DNA of 64,000 nt from Actibacterium sp. XHP0104. Its GTDB lineage: Bacteria > Pseudomonadota > Alphaproteobacteria > Rhodobacterales > Rhodobacteraceae. The stretch spans positions 282,742-346,741 of the forward strand of contig NZ_JAOWLE010000002.1 in assembly GCF_025751515.1 (NCBI RefSeq). Direction: 5' to 3'. Shown here one piece after another: positions 47,067 through 55,295 of this stretch (positions are counted from its first letter, which is position 1; every line of letters begins with the position of its first letter). The notes under the pieces are model-generated. The model saw only the letters and a program-made list of their open reading frames with translations. It did no database searches and was not told the origin of the DNA. The position numbers and the translations under genes were made by a program.

Positions 47067-47984
47067 TCAGCCCGCCTTTTTCGGGGCGGGCGCGGCAGGT
47101 TCGGGCGCGGTCACGACCTGCACCTTCTTCTGCTGAACAGCGCGTTTGGGTTTTTCGAGCGGCCCTAGCGAGTTGAGATAGCTCATGTCAAAGCCGGGCT
47201 GGTAGACGGGGAATTCGACCGTGTTGTCGCGGAAGCTTTTCAGCGGCTGGCCCATGCGCAGCACGCCTTCGCGGCGCTGGCGGCGAACCAGTTCGAAATC
47301 GACCTCGATCGGGATCATCTCTTCCTGGACGTTGCCGCGATGCAGGATCTGCCCGGCCGGGTCGATCACCATCGAATAGCCGTTGCCGCCGGCCAGCAGG
47401 CCGTTGATGTGGAACACATAGCTTTGGAACATCGCGGCCGAGCCCTGAGCGATGGCCAGGTCGGCGGGGCGGTCGACAAAGCTGGCCAGAACCGGGTTGA
47501 TGATCACCTCGGCGCCCATCGAGACCAGGGTGCGGGTGACCTCGGGGAACCACAGGTCATAGCAGATCGACACGCCAAAGCGGCCCACATCGGGCACGTC
47601 GAACACGCAGAATTCGCGGCCCGGGGTGACGCCTTCCTCGTAGGGGGTGAAGGGGAACATCTTGCGATAGCGGGTCACGACCTCGCCATCGGGGTTGATG
47701 ACGGGGGTGGTGTTATAGATCGCGCCATCGCGCTTTTCGAAATACGAGCCGGGGATCAGCCAGATGTCATACCGGCGCGCCATTTCGCTGAACTCGCGCT
47801 CAAAGCTGCCGCCCATCGGCTGTGCCGAATGCAGGGTCGGGCCATGCGCCGCCAGTTCCGAGAACACAACCATCTGCACCCACGGATAGAGGTGCAGCAG
47901 GATATCCAGCCGACGCCGCATCTCTTCGAGGTTGCGGTGGGTCGAAATGTGCATCTGGATGCCTGCAATCGAGAACCGTGACAT
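47067..47984 (-). CDS. Carbon-nitrogen hydrolase (nitrilase superfamily)
   Basis: A 305-residue enzyme with the complete Glu-Lys-Cys triad: Glu43 in FSELAAHG, Lys108 in YRKMFPFTP and Cys141 in ICYDLWFPE. Such enzymes split amides, carbamoyl groups or nitriles; the sequence does not clearly fit a named branch. After the catalytic domain a Pro/Lys/Ala-rich tail extends about 25 residues. The ATG directly follows the C45 gene's TGA, with AGGAGGA inside the end of that gene, so the two are coupled. It probably acts on a product or substrate of the C45 enzyme. Confidence 0.88.
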   Translation of the reverse strand: MSRFSIAGIQMHISTHRNLEEMRRRLDILLHLYPWVQMVVFSELAAHGPTLHSAQPMGGSFEREFSEMARRYDIWLIPGSYFEKRDGAIYNTTPVINPDGEVVTRYRKMFPFTPYEEGVTPGREFCVFDVPDVGRFGVSICYDLWFPEVTRTLVSMGAEVIINPVLASFVDRPADLAIAQGSAAMFQSYVFHINGLLAGGNGYSMVIDPAGQILHRGNVQEEMIPIEVDFELVRRQRREGVLRMGQPLKSFRDNTVEFPVYQPGFDMSYLNSLGPLEKPKRAVQQKKVQVVTAPEPAAPAPKKAG

Positions 47985-49175
47985 TCAGGTTTCCTCCTGA
48001 GATTGAGAATTCGGGGATGCGGACCAGAGGTTCGACCATTCCTGGTCCTGGCCCATGTGGTTGCGCCGCCAGAACGCCGCCATGCGGGCCTGGACATCGC
48101 TGTCTGTGTGGCTGAGGCTCTGGGGCAGGGTGCCCAGAAAGGCGTCATACCAGGCCGGGGTCGGCTCGGCCGGTTGCGCCTGGGGCGCGGCCTGAGAGCC
48201 CTGACCGGTGTAATGGATCGGGATCTGCCGGCGCTCGACCGCGTCGATTTGCCAGCTGTGGCGCGTGCCGTCGCGCCAGCGCAGCGTGACCTCGCCCTGC
48301 GCGGGGCGGTAGATGGCGCCATAGACCGTGCCAAAGCCCTGGGCGTAATTGGTGCTGAACAGAGGCGGCTGGTTGAATTCCTGCTCCAGCAGCGCGGCGG
48401 TCAGGTCGTCGCGTTCCAGCAGCGCCTCGAGGTGCTGCGCCCGGCCCAGCGTGTTCGACACCCGCGCATGGCGCGGCCATTCGACGCCGATCTGGTGATT
48501 GGTCGCCCAGGGCTGGCGCGACACGATCGCGGGGCGGTCGGGGGCCAGGAACACGGTGGCGAAATCGCCGCTGCGGTCGATCAGGGTAACGTTGTAGGAC
48601 ATGTGCGACGGCACCGCGCGCAGGGCCTCGATGGCCTCTTGGGTGTCGTTGCAGGTTTGCAGCACATAGCGCAGGATGATCGGGATGCCGAACCCGGTCT
48701 GCCGGATCACCCGCCCGCCAAAGGTCAGCGACAGGGCCAGCCCGGCATCGTTCATGCCATCCGACAGGCCGGCCATGGCCTCGACCATGCCCACGACCCG
48801 GCGGCCCTGCCAGCCGGTCGACAGCAGCGTCGCCTCGTTCAGCTCGGGGTCGAGGTCGTAGTTGCGGATCAGGACCGGGCCGTCCTCGTCCATCAGAACC
48901 GCCTGCGAGCAGTTCACCAGATAGCGCGGCGGCGACCAGAAGCTGAGAAAGCGCGCGGCCTCGTCATCGGCGCCGCAACGCTGCGTCAACTCGTCCCACA
49001 GGGGCTCGTACTCCGGCATGTGACGGCGAATCGAGGCGCGCGCATCGGCCAGGGCCGGCTCGCCCTCTGATCGCGCGCCGTACCATTCGCTCCAGCCGGG
49101 CCAGCCGTGGCGGAAAACCTCGCGCCAGGCGTCGCCGGGCAGGTCTTCGGAAAGGCTGCGAAATGTCAGGTGCAT
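47985..49175 (-). CDS. C45-type Ntn hydrolase / acyltransferase
   Basis: A 396-residue protein resembling the acyl-CoA:6-aminopenicillanic acid acyltransferase (peptidase C45) family. The expected autoproteolytic nucleophile is Cys89 in YLVNCSQAVLMDEDG, followed by the family's IRNYDLDP string; in Ntn enzymes cleavage before the cysteine activates the protein. It would break or transfer an acyl-amide bond. Start choice is uncertain: ATG 49175 and ATG 49205 are both possible, while earlier openings run through the operator at 49254-49278 and are rejected. First gene of the operon with the C-N hydrolase and VOC genes. Confidence 0.8.
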   Translation of the reverse strand: MHLTFRSLSEDLPGDAWREVFRHGWPGWSEWYGARSEGEPALADARASIRRHMPEYEPLWDELTQRCGADDEAARFLSFWSPPRYLVNCSQAVLMDEDGPVLIRNYDLDPELNEATLLSTGWQGRRVVGMVEAMAGLSDGMNDAGLALSLTFGGRVIRQTGFGIPIILRYVLQTCNDTQEAIEALRAVPSHMSYNVTLIDRSGDFATVFLAPDRPAIVSRQPWATNHQIGVEWPRHARVSNTLGRAQHLEALLERDDLTAALLEQEFNQPPLFSTNYAQGFGTVYGAIYRPAQGEVTLRWRDGTRHSWQIDAVERRQIPIHYTGQGSQAAPQAQPAEPTPAWYDAFLGTLPQSLSHTDSDVQARMAAFWRRNHMGQDQEWSNLWSASPNSQSQEET

Positions 49176-49253
49176 GGCATACCCCGCGCCGTCGGTCCAA
49201 GGCATCCCGGACAGGCCATCGGGCCGCGGGGCAGGGACGTGATCTGAAGGTTG

Positions 49254-49278
49254 GCTACACCATGGGTCATGGTGTAGC
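49254..49278. promoter_or_regulatory. Perfect 25-bp operator-like palindrome
   Basis: Arms GCTACACCATG and CATGGTGTAGC flank GGT. On the minus strand it overlaps a possible -10 (TATGCT) that lies 19 bp from TTGACA, so a bound repressor would block the C45 operon. A related site lies at 51409-51433. It also lies 40 bp before the small plus-strand gene. Confidence 0.65.
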
Positions 49279-49317
49279 ATATTGACTTTGTCGCTCATCT
49301 TGTCAAGAAGAAGGGCT

Positions 49318-49656
49318 ATGTTACCTGCGCCCGCCCCTGTTGCTGTTATCAAGCAAACCGACATTCCCGGTTTGCTGGCCTCGTATCGCATCACCCATTA
49401 CCCGGTGATCGCGCGTGTTCCGCGCATGACCCAGGGGGGCGGCTTTGGAGACCAGGTGCGAAACCCCAACACCTGGACCGTGTATTTCCTGGTCGATAAC
49501 GTCTGGGCCCAGCTCGAAAGCGCGCGCGGCCTGCGCCGGGAATGGAGCAGCCTCGACCGTCTGGAAAGCTGGTTGCGCGAGCAGGGGTTCAGCTATTTCT
49601 GGGTGCGCAACGACGTTGATCCCATCGGCGAGATCGAGCAGGGCGGCCCGGCCTGA
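49318..49656 (+). CDS. Small protein of unknown function
   Basis: A 112-residue protein I do not recognise. It has no signal peptide or membrane helix. The sequence is aromatic-rich in its second half (TWTVYFLVDNVWAQL and GFSYFWVRNDVD), with a helix LRREWSSLDRLESWLREQG, so a compact alpha/beta fold is likely. AAGAAGGG precedes ATG 49318. It is divergent from the C45 gene, shares its operator region, and converges on the ATP-grasp gene with a 26-bp gap. Codon use matches its neighbours, so it is probably real. A small accessory or regulatory protein for the same pathway is possible. Confidence 0.65.
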   Translation: MLPAPAPVAVIKQTDIPGLLASYRITHYPVIARVPRMTQGGGFGDQVRNPNTWTVYFLVDNVWAQLESARGLRREWSSLDRLESWLREQGFSYFWVRNDVDPIGEIEQGGPA

Positions 49657-49682
49657 CGCGTCAGGCCGAACCTTTCGATGTG

Positions 49683-51137
49683 TCAGAACCACTTGCCGGC
49701 GGTCATGTCGGCCGGCATCGGGATCTCGGCATTGGGTGACAGCGGCACGCTTTTGAACTGACCCTTGATCGCGGCGTTCCAAACCCGCGCGCGTTCCAGC
49801 AGCTCGCGGTCGTCCGACTGCATCCGGCCGCGGGCCAGCAGACAGCCCAGATCAGCGCCGTGATAGCAGTATTCGCCCACTCCATAGACCCGCAGGTAAA
49901 AGGCCTCGTCCTCGTCACCAAGGGTGTTGATGTTGTGGCTGGGTCGCACGAACGAGATCTCACCGTCCTCTTCCATGCGCCAGATCCCCGATTGCGGGGC
50001 CTTGGTGATCAGCTCGACCTTGTCCTCGGTCTGTTTGAGGATCAGCTGGGTCCAGTGGTCGTAATCGTTCCAGCGGCTTTGCACCTCGTGAATGTCGATC
50101 TCGTAATCCACGTCCATGAATTCCAGCAGGTGGAACAGGAACAGCGGACAGCCGCCATAGGTCGAGGTGATCAGGTTGGTCGGCGGCGAGGCGCCCGAGA
50201 TGCGCGGGTTCAGCTCGCCCAGATAAACCTCGTTCGTGTCGGTATCGAGCAGGAAGTCGATGCAGAACACGCCCTTATAGCCCTCGGCATAGAGGCGATC
50301 GCCGAACTTGCGCGCCATGTCGCGCACCTTGTCCGGCACCCCGTCGGGCAGGATCGACGGCGAGATGTCATTGCCGCACCAGCCGCCCTTGTAGGGGGTG
50401 ATTTCCTCGAAACCGGTGATGTCGGTCATGACCGGGCCGACCAGCGTGCCGTGGCGGGTGGCGCAGCCCTCGATCGTGCCGGGCAGGTGGTTGATGCGCT
50501 TCATGATCTTCAGCTGCTGGCCGATGATCTTGGACGAGAACTTGTCCCAGTCCTCGCGCGCCTTGATGAAGAAGGTCGTGCGGCCGCTGTCGCCATAGGG
50601 CGTCTGCACCACCAGGTCCGACCCCAGCCCGGCGCGTTCGGCCAGCTTGGTCAGCTCGGCATAGGTGTTGGCCTCGCCCATGACGTTGGGCGCGCTGGCC
50701 ACGCCGGCCTCGTTGCCCAGGCGGGTGGTTTCGATCTTGCTGTCCAGGCGGTTGCGCAGGTCGTTCGAGGGCAGGGCGATGGTCAGGCCCACATCCTTGC
50801 ACAGCTCTTCGGTCTTTTCGTCGAACTGAACGAACAGCGCCATGCCGTTGGGTTGCGATTTGACGCGGTCGCGGAATTCGGGGTGATCGACCAGGTAGTT
50901 GCCGACATCCTCCATCGAGCGGAAATCCTGCGCGCCGGTCTGCGACGGCAGGAACACCCGCGGGTGGCGCCCGTCGAAAATGTCGAAATAGTTGACGTAT
51001 TCAAGGCCGCCCACCCACTGGTCCAGCCCCATCAGGTTAAAGGGCGTGGGCATGATCACATAGATCGGGGTGCGGTTGCGTCTGAGATACCGGTAGATAT
51101 CGGTCAACCCGTGCAGGGTTTCGCGCTGTTCAGTCAT
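49683..51137 (-). CDS. ATP-grasp ligase-like protein (often called biotin carboxylase)
   Basis: A 484-residue cytoplasmic protein with ATP-grasp features: glycine-loop VVQTPYGDSGRTTFF near residue 180, the metal/ATP segment GELNPRISGAS near residue 308 and the preceding GVFCIDFLLD strand. The N-terminal and C-terminal parts do not match biotin carboxylase, and no biotin carrier or carboxyltransferase is nearby, so a carboxylate-amine (amide- or peptide-forming) ligase is more likely than a carboxylase. ATG 51137 was chosen because the conserved-looking TPIYVIMPTPFNLMG follows closely; upstream in-frame sequence is AT-rich intergenic DNA. A half-operator (CATGGTGTA) lies about 75 bp upstream. 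Confidence 0.75.
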   Translation of the reverse strand: MTEQRETLHGLTDIYRYLRRNRTPIYVIMPTPFNLMGLDQWVGGLEYVNYFDIFDGRHPRVFLPSQTGAQDFRSMEDVGNYLVDHPEFRDRVKSQPNGMALFVQFDEKTEELCKDVGLTIALPSNDLRNRLDSKIETTRLGNEAGVASAPNVMGEANTYAELTKLAERAGLGSDLVVQTPYGDSGRTTFFIKAREDWDKFSSKIIGQQLKIMKRINHLPGTIEGCATRHGTLVGPVMTDITGFEEITPYKGGWCGNDISPSILPDGVPDKVRDMARKFGDRLYAEGYKGVFCIDFLLDTDTNEVYLGELNPRISGASPPTNLITSTYGGCPLFLFHLLEFMDVDYEIDIHEVQSRWNDYDHWTQLILKQTEDKVELITKAPQSGIWRMEEDGEISFVRPSHNINTLGDEDEAFYLRVYGVGEYCYHGADLGCLLARGRMQSDDRELLERARVWNAAIKGQFKSVPLSPNAEIPMPADMTAGKWF

Positions 51138-51343
51138 ATGTAGTGTCCCTCCTCTTACGACACTGCCTTTCGGCTTACCTAACGACAACTTCGAATCGGT
51201 CGCACACTCTTCATGGTGTATGTTGATGGCCTTGGCAAAGACCCGCCCCAGGCGGTTGGCTGTTCGCGAAAACGCAAATCCGCCTAGTCGCCTAAAAGTT
51301 AACAACATACTGATAAAGATGTTAAATATGCCATTGCGTGATG

Positions 51344-51357
51344 TCAGATTTGTCTGA
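51344..51357. promoter_or_regulatory. Inverted repeat TCAGA-N4-TCTGA
   Basis: A perfect 5-bp inverted repeat around TTTG, in the middle of the divergent ATP-grasp/TRAP spacer. Possible binding site for a second regulator such as a GntR-family protein; position is the only support. Confidence 0.3.
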
Positions 51358-51408
51358 TCTCTGTGTCGCAATAGTGCATATGGGTGTCGCTTCCATTCTT
51401 TTTTGTTG

Positions 51409-51433
51409 CCGACAATATGGTCTATGATGTAGC
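51409..51433. promoter_or_regulatory. Second copy of the C45-locus operator, before the TRAP operon
   Basis: Arms CCGACAATATG and TATGATGTAGC around GTC. It matches the 49254-49278 palindrome at 16 of 25 positions, and the right-hand ATGTAGCA end with flanking TTG is shared. It is less symmetric (6 of 11 arm pairs). It lies 110 bp before the TRAP binding-protein gene. Confidence 0.5.
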
Positions 51434-51542
51434 ACGATAGCCACGTTGCGGCCGTGACACAATCCCATCTAACAACAACGGGGCCGGTTGCGAGGAACCA
51501 TCACTGGCGGCGTTTTGCGCTGCTGTCCAAGGAGGAGAACAC

Positions 51543-52556
51543 ATGAAATTCACCCAATTCACCCGCCGTGCCGCTATTGGCGCGATCTCGGGCGCCGTTG
51601 CGCTGGCCGCTGCTTCGGCCGCGTCGGCCGACACCGTTCGCATCCGTTTTCACACCTTCTATGGCACCGAGATCGACGCCATCGCCGACAAGTTCAAGGA
51701 TGCCGTGAAAGAAGCCTCGAACGGCGAGCTGCGCATCCAGTATTTCCGTGGCGGTGAACTGGTGGCTTCGGATCAGTTTGCCGATGCCGTCTCCAAAGGT
51801 ACCCTCGACATCGTGCACGGCCATGGCGGCTACTGGTCGGGCCAGGTTGACATCGGCAACATCGAAGCCGGTCTGCCCGGCGGCTGGACCAGCGTTGAAG
51901 AAGCCAAGGCATTCTTTGAAAGCCCCGAAGTCAACGCCCTGCTGACCGAAGCCTATACCGACGCCGGCACCGTTTTCCTGGGCAAGGGTTATGGCCACAG
52001 CTATGACCTGCTGACCAAAGAGCCGGTCACCTCGCTGGAAGACCTGAAAACCCGCAAGATCCGCGCCACCTCGAACGTGGCCAAGGTTCTGGATCACTTC
52101 GGTATCCCGACCGTGTATCTGCCCGCTCAGGAACTGTATATCGGCATGTCGACCGGCGTGATCGACGGCGCCATCTACGGCGGCCCGGTCGAGTACGAGC
52201 AGCTGAAACTGCACGAAGCCGGCCAGCACTATACCTACCTGAACATGCTGATGCCCGGCTGGACCGAAACCTTCCTGGCCAACCCGGAAAGCTGGAACAG
52301 CCTCTCGGACGAGCACAAGGCCATCCTGGAAACCGCGATCGCCCAGTTCGCCGAAGACATCCACCAGTGGCTGGCTGCCGGTAACGAAGGCGTCGCCGAA
52401 GGCACCTTCATCTACGCGACCCTCCCCGCCGAGGATTCCAAAGCGCTGACCGAAGCTGCCCAGGGTGTCTGGCAGGAAGAAGCCGGCCGCTCCGAGCGTA
52501 ACGCCAAGCTGATCGAAGCGCTGGTTGCCAACGCGAAGGCCCAAGGGCGTCTGTAA
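51543..52556 (+). CDS. TRAP transporter substrate-binding protein (DctP type)
   Basis: A 337-residue periplasmic binding protein with signal peptide ending AAASAASA. The DctP-like core includes RIRFHTFYGTEIDAIADKFKD, GGELVASDQFADAVSKGTLDI and the arginine-containing LEDLKTRKIRATS segment that usually binds the ligand carboxylate. TRAP systems import organic acids and related solutes with a Na+ gradient. The ligand is unknown; tryptophan- and glycine-rich GHGGYWSGQ may shape its pocket. AAGGAGGAG precedes the ATG. First of the three TRAP genes, preceded by a predicted operator. Confidence 0.92.
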   Translation: MKFTQFTRRAAIGAISGAVALAAASAASADTVRIRFHTFYGTEIDAIADKFKDAVKEASNGELRIQYFRGGELVASDQFADAVSKGTLDIVHGHGGYWSGQVDIGNIEAGLPGGWTSVEEAKAFFESPEVNALLTEAYTDAGTVFLGKGYGHSYDLLTKEPVTSLEDLKTRKIRATSNVAKVLDHFGIPTVYLPAQELYIGMSTGVIDGAIYGGPVEYEQLKLHEAGQHYTYLNMLMPGWTETFLANPESWNSLSDEHKAILETAIAQFAEDIHQWLAAGNEGVAEGTFIYATLPAEDSKALTEAAQGVWQEEAGRSERNAKLIEALVANAKAQGRL

Positions 52557-53131
52557 TGAACCTGGTGACAAGGTATCTTGTCATTCAGGATGGCCTGTCC
52601 GAGTATGTCGGGCGGGCCATTTCCTGGTTGACGCTGGGGATGATCTCCGTGCTTGTGCTGGAAATCGTCGCCCGCTACTTCCTCAATTCGCCGACGATCT
52701 GGGCGCATGAGACCAGCACCATGCTCTATGGTGCGTTCTGCATGCTGGCCGGCGCCTATACGCTGCGCCACCGCGGCCATGTGCGCTCCGAGGTGATCTA
52801 TGGACAGTTCGGCCCCCGTGGCAAAGCGTTCTGTGACACGATCATCTTCACGCTTGGCCTGGTCGTTCTGTGGATCTTCTTCAAAATGTCCGTCGAGTTC
52901 GCCGCCGAAAGCTGGGCCGTGCGCGAATATTCCAACAAGAGCATCTGGCAGCCGGCGGTTTATCCGATCAAGACCGTGATCCCCGTCGCCGTGGGCCTTG
53001 TTCTGCTGCAGAACATCGCCGAGTTGCTGCGCGCCGTTCTGGTGCTGCTGGGTATTCCGTTCGACGACCCGCGCGAGAGTGAGGTCGAAACCGATATCGA
53101 CCCCGAACTTCTGGACGCCGCCAAGAAATAA
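52556..53131 (+). CDS. TRAP transporter small permease (DctQ type)
   Basis: A 191-residue membrane protein with four helices (about residues 20-40, 55-75, 95-115, 140-160), the DctQ layout. The conserved TIWAHETSTMLYGAFCMLAGAY-type segment and RHRGHVRSEVIYG loop are visible. It shares one base with the binding-protein stop. It joins the large permease in the inner membrane. Confidence 0.92.
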   Translation: MNLVTRYLVIQDGLSEYVGRAISWLTLGMISVLVLEIVARYFLNSPTIWAHETSTMLYGAFCMLAGAYTLRHRGHVRSEVIYGQFGPRGKAFCDTIIFTLGLVVLWIFFKMSVEFAAESWAVREYSNKSIWQPAVYPIKTVIPVAVGLVLLQNIAELLRAVLVLLGIPFDDPRESEVETDIDPELLDAAKK

Positions 53132-53176
53132 GGCGCTATGACGCGGATGGCAGCCGCCATCCGGGGAGGACTTACT

Positions 53177-54496
53177 ATGGCCGATCTTGATCCGCTGACA
53201 ATCACGGCGATCATGTTCCTGTCGATGCTGGCCCTGATGGCGATGGGCTCGCCGCTGGCCTGGGCATTGACGATCTCTGGCGTCGGAAGCGCCTATGTCC
53301 TGTGGGGGCCGGGTGGCCTCGACCTGCTGGTCAGCTCGACCTTCAGCGCGATGGACAATTTCCTGCTGGTGGCTCTGCCGCTGTTCATCTTCATGGGCCT
53401 TGTGCTGCAACGCTCGGGTATCACGGACGACCTGTTCGAGATGATCCACAAGCTGATGGGCGGTCTGCCCGGCGGCCTGGGCGTGGGCACCGTCATCATC
53501 TGCGCGCTGATCGCCGCCATGGCGGGCGTGTCGGGCGCGGCAACCGTCAGCCTGGGCATCATCGCCCTGCCGGCGATGCTGAAGCGGGGCTATGACAAGA
53601 AACTTGTCACCGGCACCATCATGGCGGGGGGCGCCCTGGGCTTTCTGATCCCGCCGTCGGTGCTGATGATCATCTACGCGTTCCTGTCGCGCGATTCCGT
53701 CGGCAAGCTGTTTGCCGCTGGCCTGATGCCGGGCTTGATGCTGGCCGGCATTTACATCACCTATGTGCTGATCCGCTGCCGCATCAACCCCAAGCTGGGC
53801 CCGCCGGCCCCGATCGAGGAACGGTTCAGCGGCATCGAAAAGCTGAAATCCCTGCGTCACCTGATCGCGCCCGGCGCGCTGATCACCGTGGTGCTGGGCT
53901 GCATCATCGGCGGCGTGACCTCGCCGTCCGAGGCCTCGGCCATCGGGGCCTTCGGGTCGCTGGTGATCGCGGCGCTGCATGGCCGGGTGAACTGGGACAT
54001 GCTGCGCTATGTCATGCTGACCACCACCAAGCTGATGGGCATGCTGATGTGGATCACCATCGCGGCGGTGTTCTTTTCCAAGATCTATGTCGGCCTTGGC
54101 GCCGGTCAGATCGTGGGCGAACTGATCGAAGATTTCGAACTGTCGCCGATGTTCGTCATCCTGGCGATGCTGGCCACGTATTTCGTGCTGGGCATGTTCC
54201 TGGACGACTTTGCCATCGTGTTTATCACCGTGCCGCTGTTCGTGCCGATCGTGCGCGACCTGGGCTATGACACGACCTGGTTCGCGGTGCTGTTCATCCT
54301 GTCGATGCAGTCCGCCTATCTGACGCCACCCTTCGGCTACAACCTGTTCTACATGCGATCGGTTGCACCCGAAGACGTGACGATCGGTGACATCTACAAA
54401 GCTGCCATCCCATTCGTGTTCCTCCAAATCCTCGGGCTGGCACTTGTTGTGGCTTTCCCCCAGATTGCCCTCTGGTTGCCCAGTCAGATCTTCTGA
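53177..54496 (+). CDS. TRAP transporter large permease (DctM type)
   Basis: A 439-residue protein with about 12 membrane segments in two halves, as in DctM/TRAP-T. Hallmarks include MAGVSGAATVSLGIIALPAML and GALGFLIPPSVLMIIYAFLS. ATG 53177 has GGGGAGGA seven bases upstream; a start at 53138 lies in the spacer. It couples Na+ to import of the ligand delivered by the binding protein. It ends 24 bp before a bidirectional terminator. Confidence 0.93.
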   Translation: MADLDPLTITAIMFLSMLALMAMGSPLAWALTISGVGSAYVLWGPGGLDLLVSSTFSAMDNFLLVALPLFIFMGLVLQRSGITDDLFEMIHKLMGGLPGGLGVGTVIICALIAAMAGVSGAATVSLGIIALPAMLKRGYDKKLVTGTIMAGGALGFLIPPSVLMIIYAFLSRDSVGKLFAAGLMPGLMLAGIYITYVLIRCRINPKLGPPAPIEERFSGIEKLKSLRHLIAPGALITVVLGCIIGGVTSPSEASAIGAFGSLVIAALHGRVNWDMLRYVMLTTTKLMGMLMWITIAAVFFSKIYVGLGAGQIVGELIEDFELSPMFVILAMLATYFVLGMFLDDFAIVFITVPLFVPIVRDLGYDTTWFAVLFILSMQSAYLTPPFGYNLFYMRSVAPEDVTIGDIYKAAIPFVFLQILGLALVVAFPQIALWLPSQIF

Positions 54497-54519
54497 TCGG
54501 GTTTGAAAGTCACGCGAAA

Positions 54520-54546
54520 GGGCCGCACCATTGGTGCGGCCCTTTT
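54520..54546. terminator. Bidirectional terminator between dctM-type gene and response regulator
   Basis: A perfect 10-bp stem GGGCCGCACC/GGTGCGGCCC with loop ATT is followed by TTTT on the plus strand and by TTTC on the minus strand. It serves the TRAP operon and the convergent two-component operon. Confidence 0.88.
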
Positions 54547-54575
54547 AGGTTTCAGCAATGGGGCAGGGCGCGGCC

Positions 54576-55295
54576 TCAGCCGGCCTTGGTGTCGACCGGG
54601 ATCGAGAACACATAGCCCGCGCCATAGACGGTGCGGATGATGCTGGGCGCCTTTGGGTCGTCGCGCAGCTTGCGGCGCAGGCGGCTGATGCGGGCATCCA
54701 TGCTGCGATCAAACGGCTCTCCCGTGCGGCCGCTGGTGATGTCCAGCAGCTGCGAGCGGCTGAGAACCCGCCCGGCAGAATTGACCAGCGCCCCCAACAG
54801 CGCCGCCTCGGACGAGCTGAGATTGATCACCTCGCCATCACGATGGGTCAGCGTGCAGCCGTCGAAATCGGCGCTCCAGTCGCCAAAGGTGATCAACTCG
54901 TTCTTGGCGGCGGCGGCAGGGGTTGCAGATTTGGCGCTACGCCGCAGCACGGCGCGCACCCGCGCCACCAGCTCGCGCGGCTCGAACGGCTTGACGATAT
55001 AGTCGTCGGCCCCGATTTCCAGCCCCACCACCTTGTCGGTCAGCCCGCCGCGCCCGGTCACGATGATCCGCGGCACCGAGCACGGCAGCCCGCCGCCATT
55101 GACCAGCGACAGCCCGTCGCCATCGGGCAGGCTGAGGTCGATCAGGCACAGGTCGGGCAGCTGGCGTTTGATCTCGCGCTCGAATTCGGAGATGCGGCGA
55201 AAGCTGCGGGTGTCGATGCCTTGCTGGCTCAGGGTGCGAACGATCAGCCTGGTGATGTCCAGGTCGTCCTCCAGAAGGAAAACGGTAGTCTTCAT
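54576..55295 (-). CDS. OmpR-family response regulator
   Basis: A 239-residue regulator: an N-terminal receiver domain with acidic pocket Asp10/Asp11, phospho-acceptor Asp53 in LIDLSLPDGDG, Thr80 and Lys102 in IVKPFEPREL; then a C-terminal winged-helix DNA-binding domain (EVINLSSSEAALLGAL and RSMDARISRLRRKLRDD). It overlaps the sensor kinase gene by 4 bp. Targets are unknown; the flanking TRAP and Liv/acyl-CoA ligase operons are candidates. Confidence 0.94.
   Translation of the reverse strand: MKTTVFLLEDDLDITRLIVRTLSQQGIDTRSFRRISEFEREIKRQLPDLCLIDLSLPDGDGLSLVNGGGLPCSVPRIIVTGRGGLTDKVVGLEIGADDYIVKPFEPRELVARVRAVLRRSAKSATPAAAAKNELITFGDWSADFDGCTLTHRDGEVINLSSSEAALLGALVNSAGRVLSRSQLLDITSGRTGEPFDRSMDARISRLRRKLRDDPKAPSIIRTVYGAGYVFSIPVDTKAG

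Larger units (their letters stand above)
51138..51542. promoter_or_regulatory. Divergent regulatory region between ATP-grasp and TRAP genes
   Basis: A 405-bp gene-free stretch, more AT-rich than its surroundings. It holds a half-site CATGGTGTA at 51212-51220, an inverted repeat TCAGA-TTTG-TCTGA at 51344-51357, and a 25-bp operator-like site at 51409-51433. No coding frame with usual codon use is apparent. It must carry the promoters of both flanking transcripts. Confidence 0.7.

Noticed and set aside
49176..49394. Longer N-terminus for the C45 protein
   Set aside because: The extension would be encoded by the 25-bp palindrome and the promoter-like region, and lacks a ribosome-binding site.
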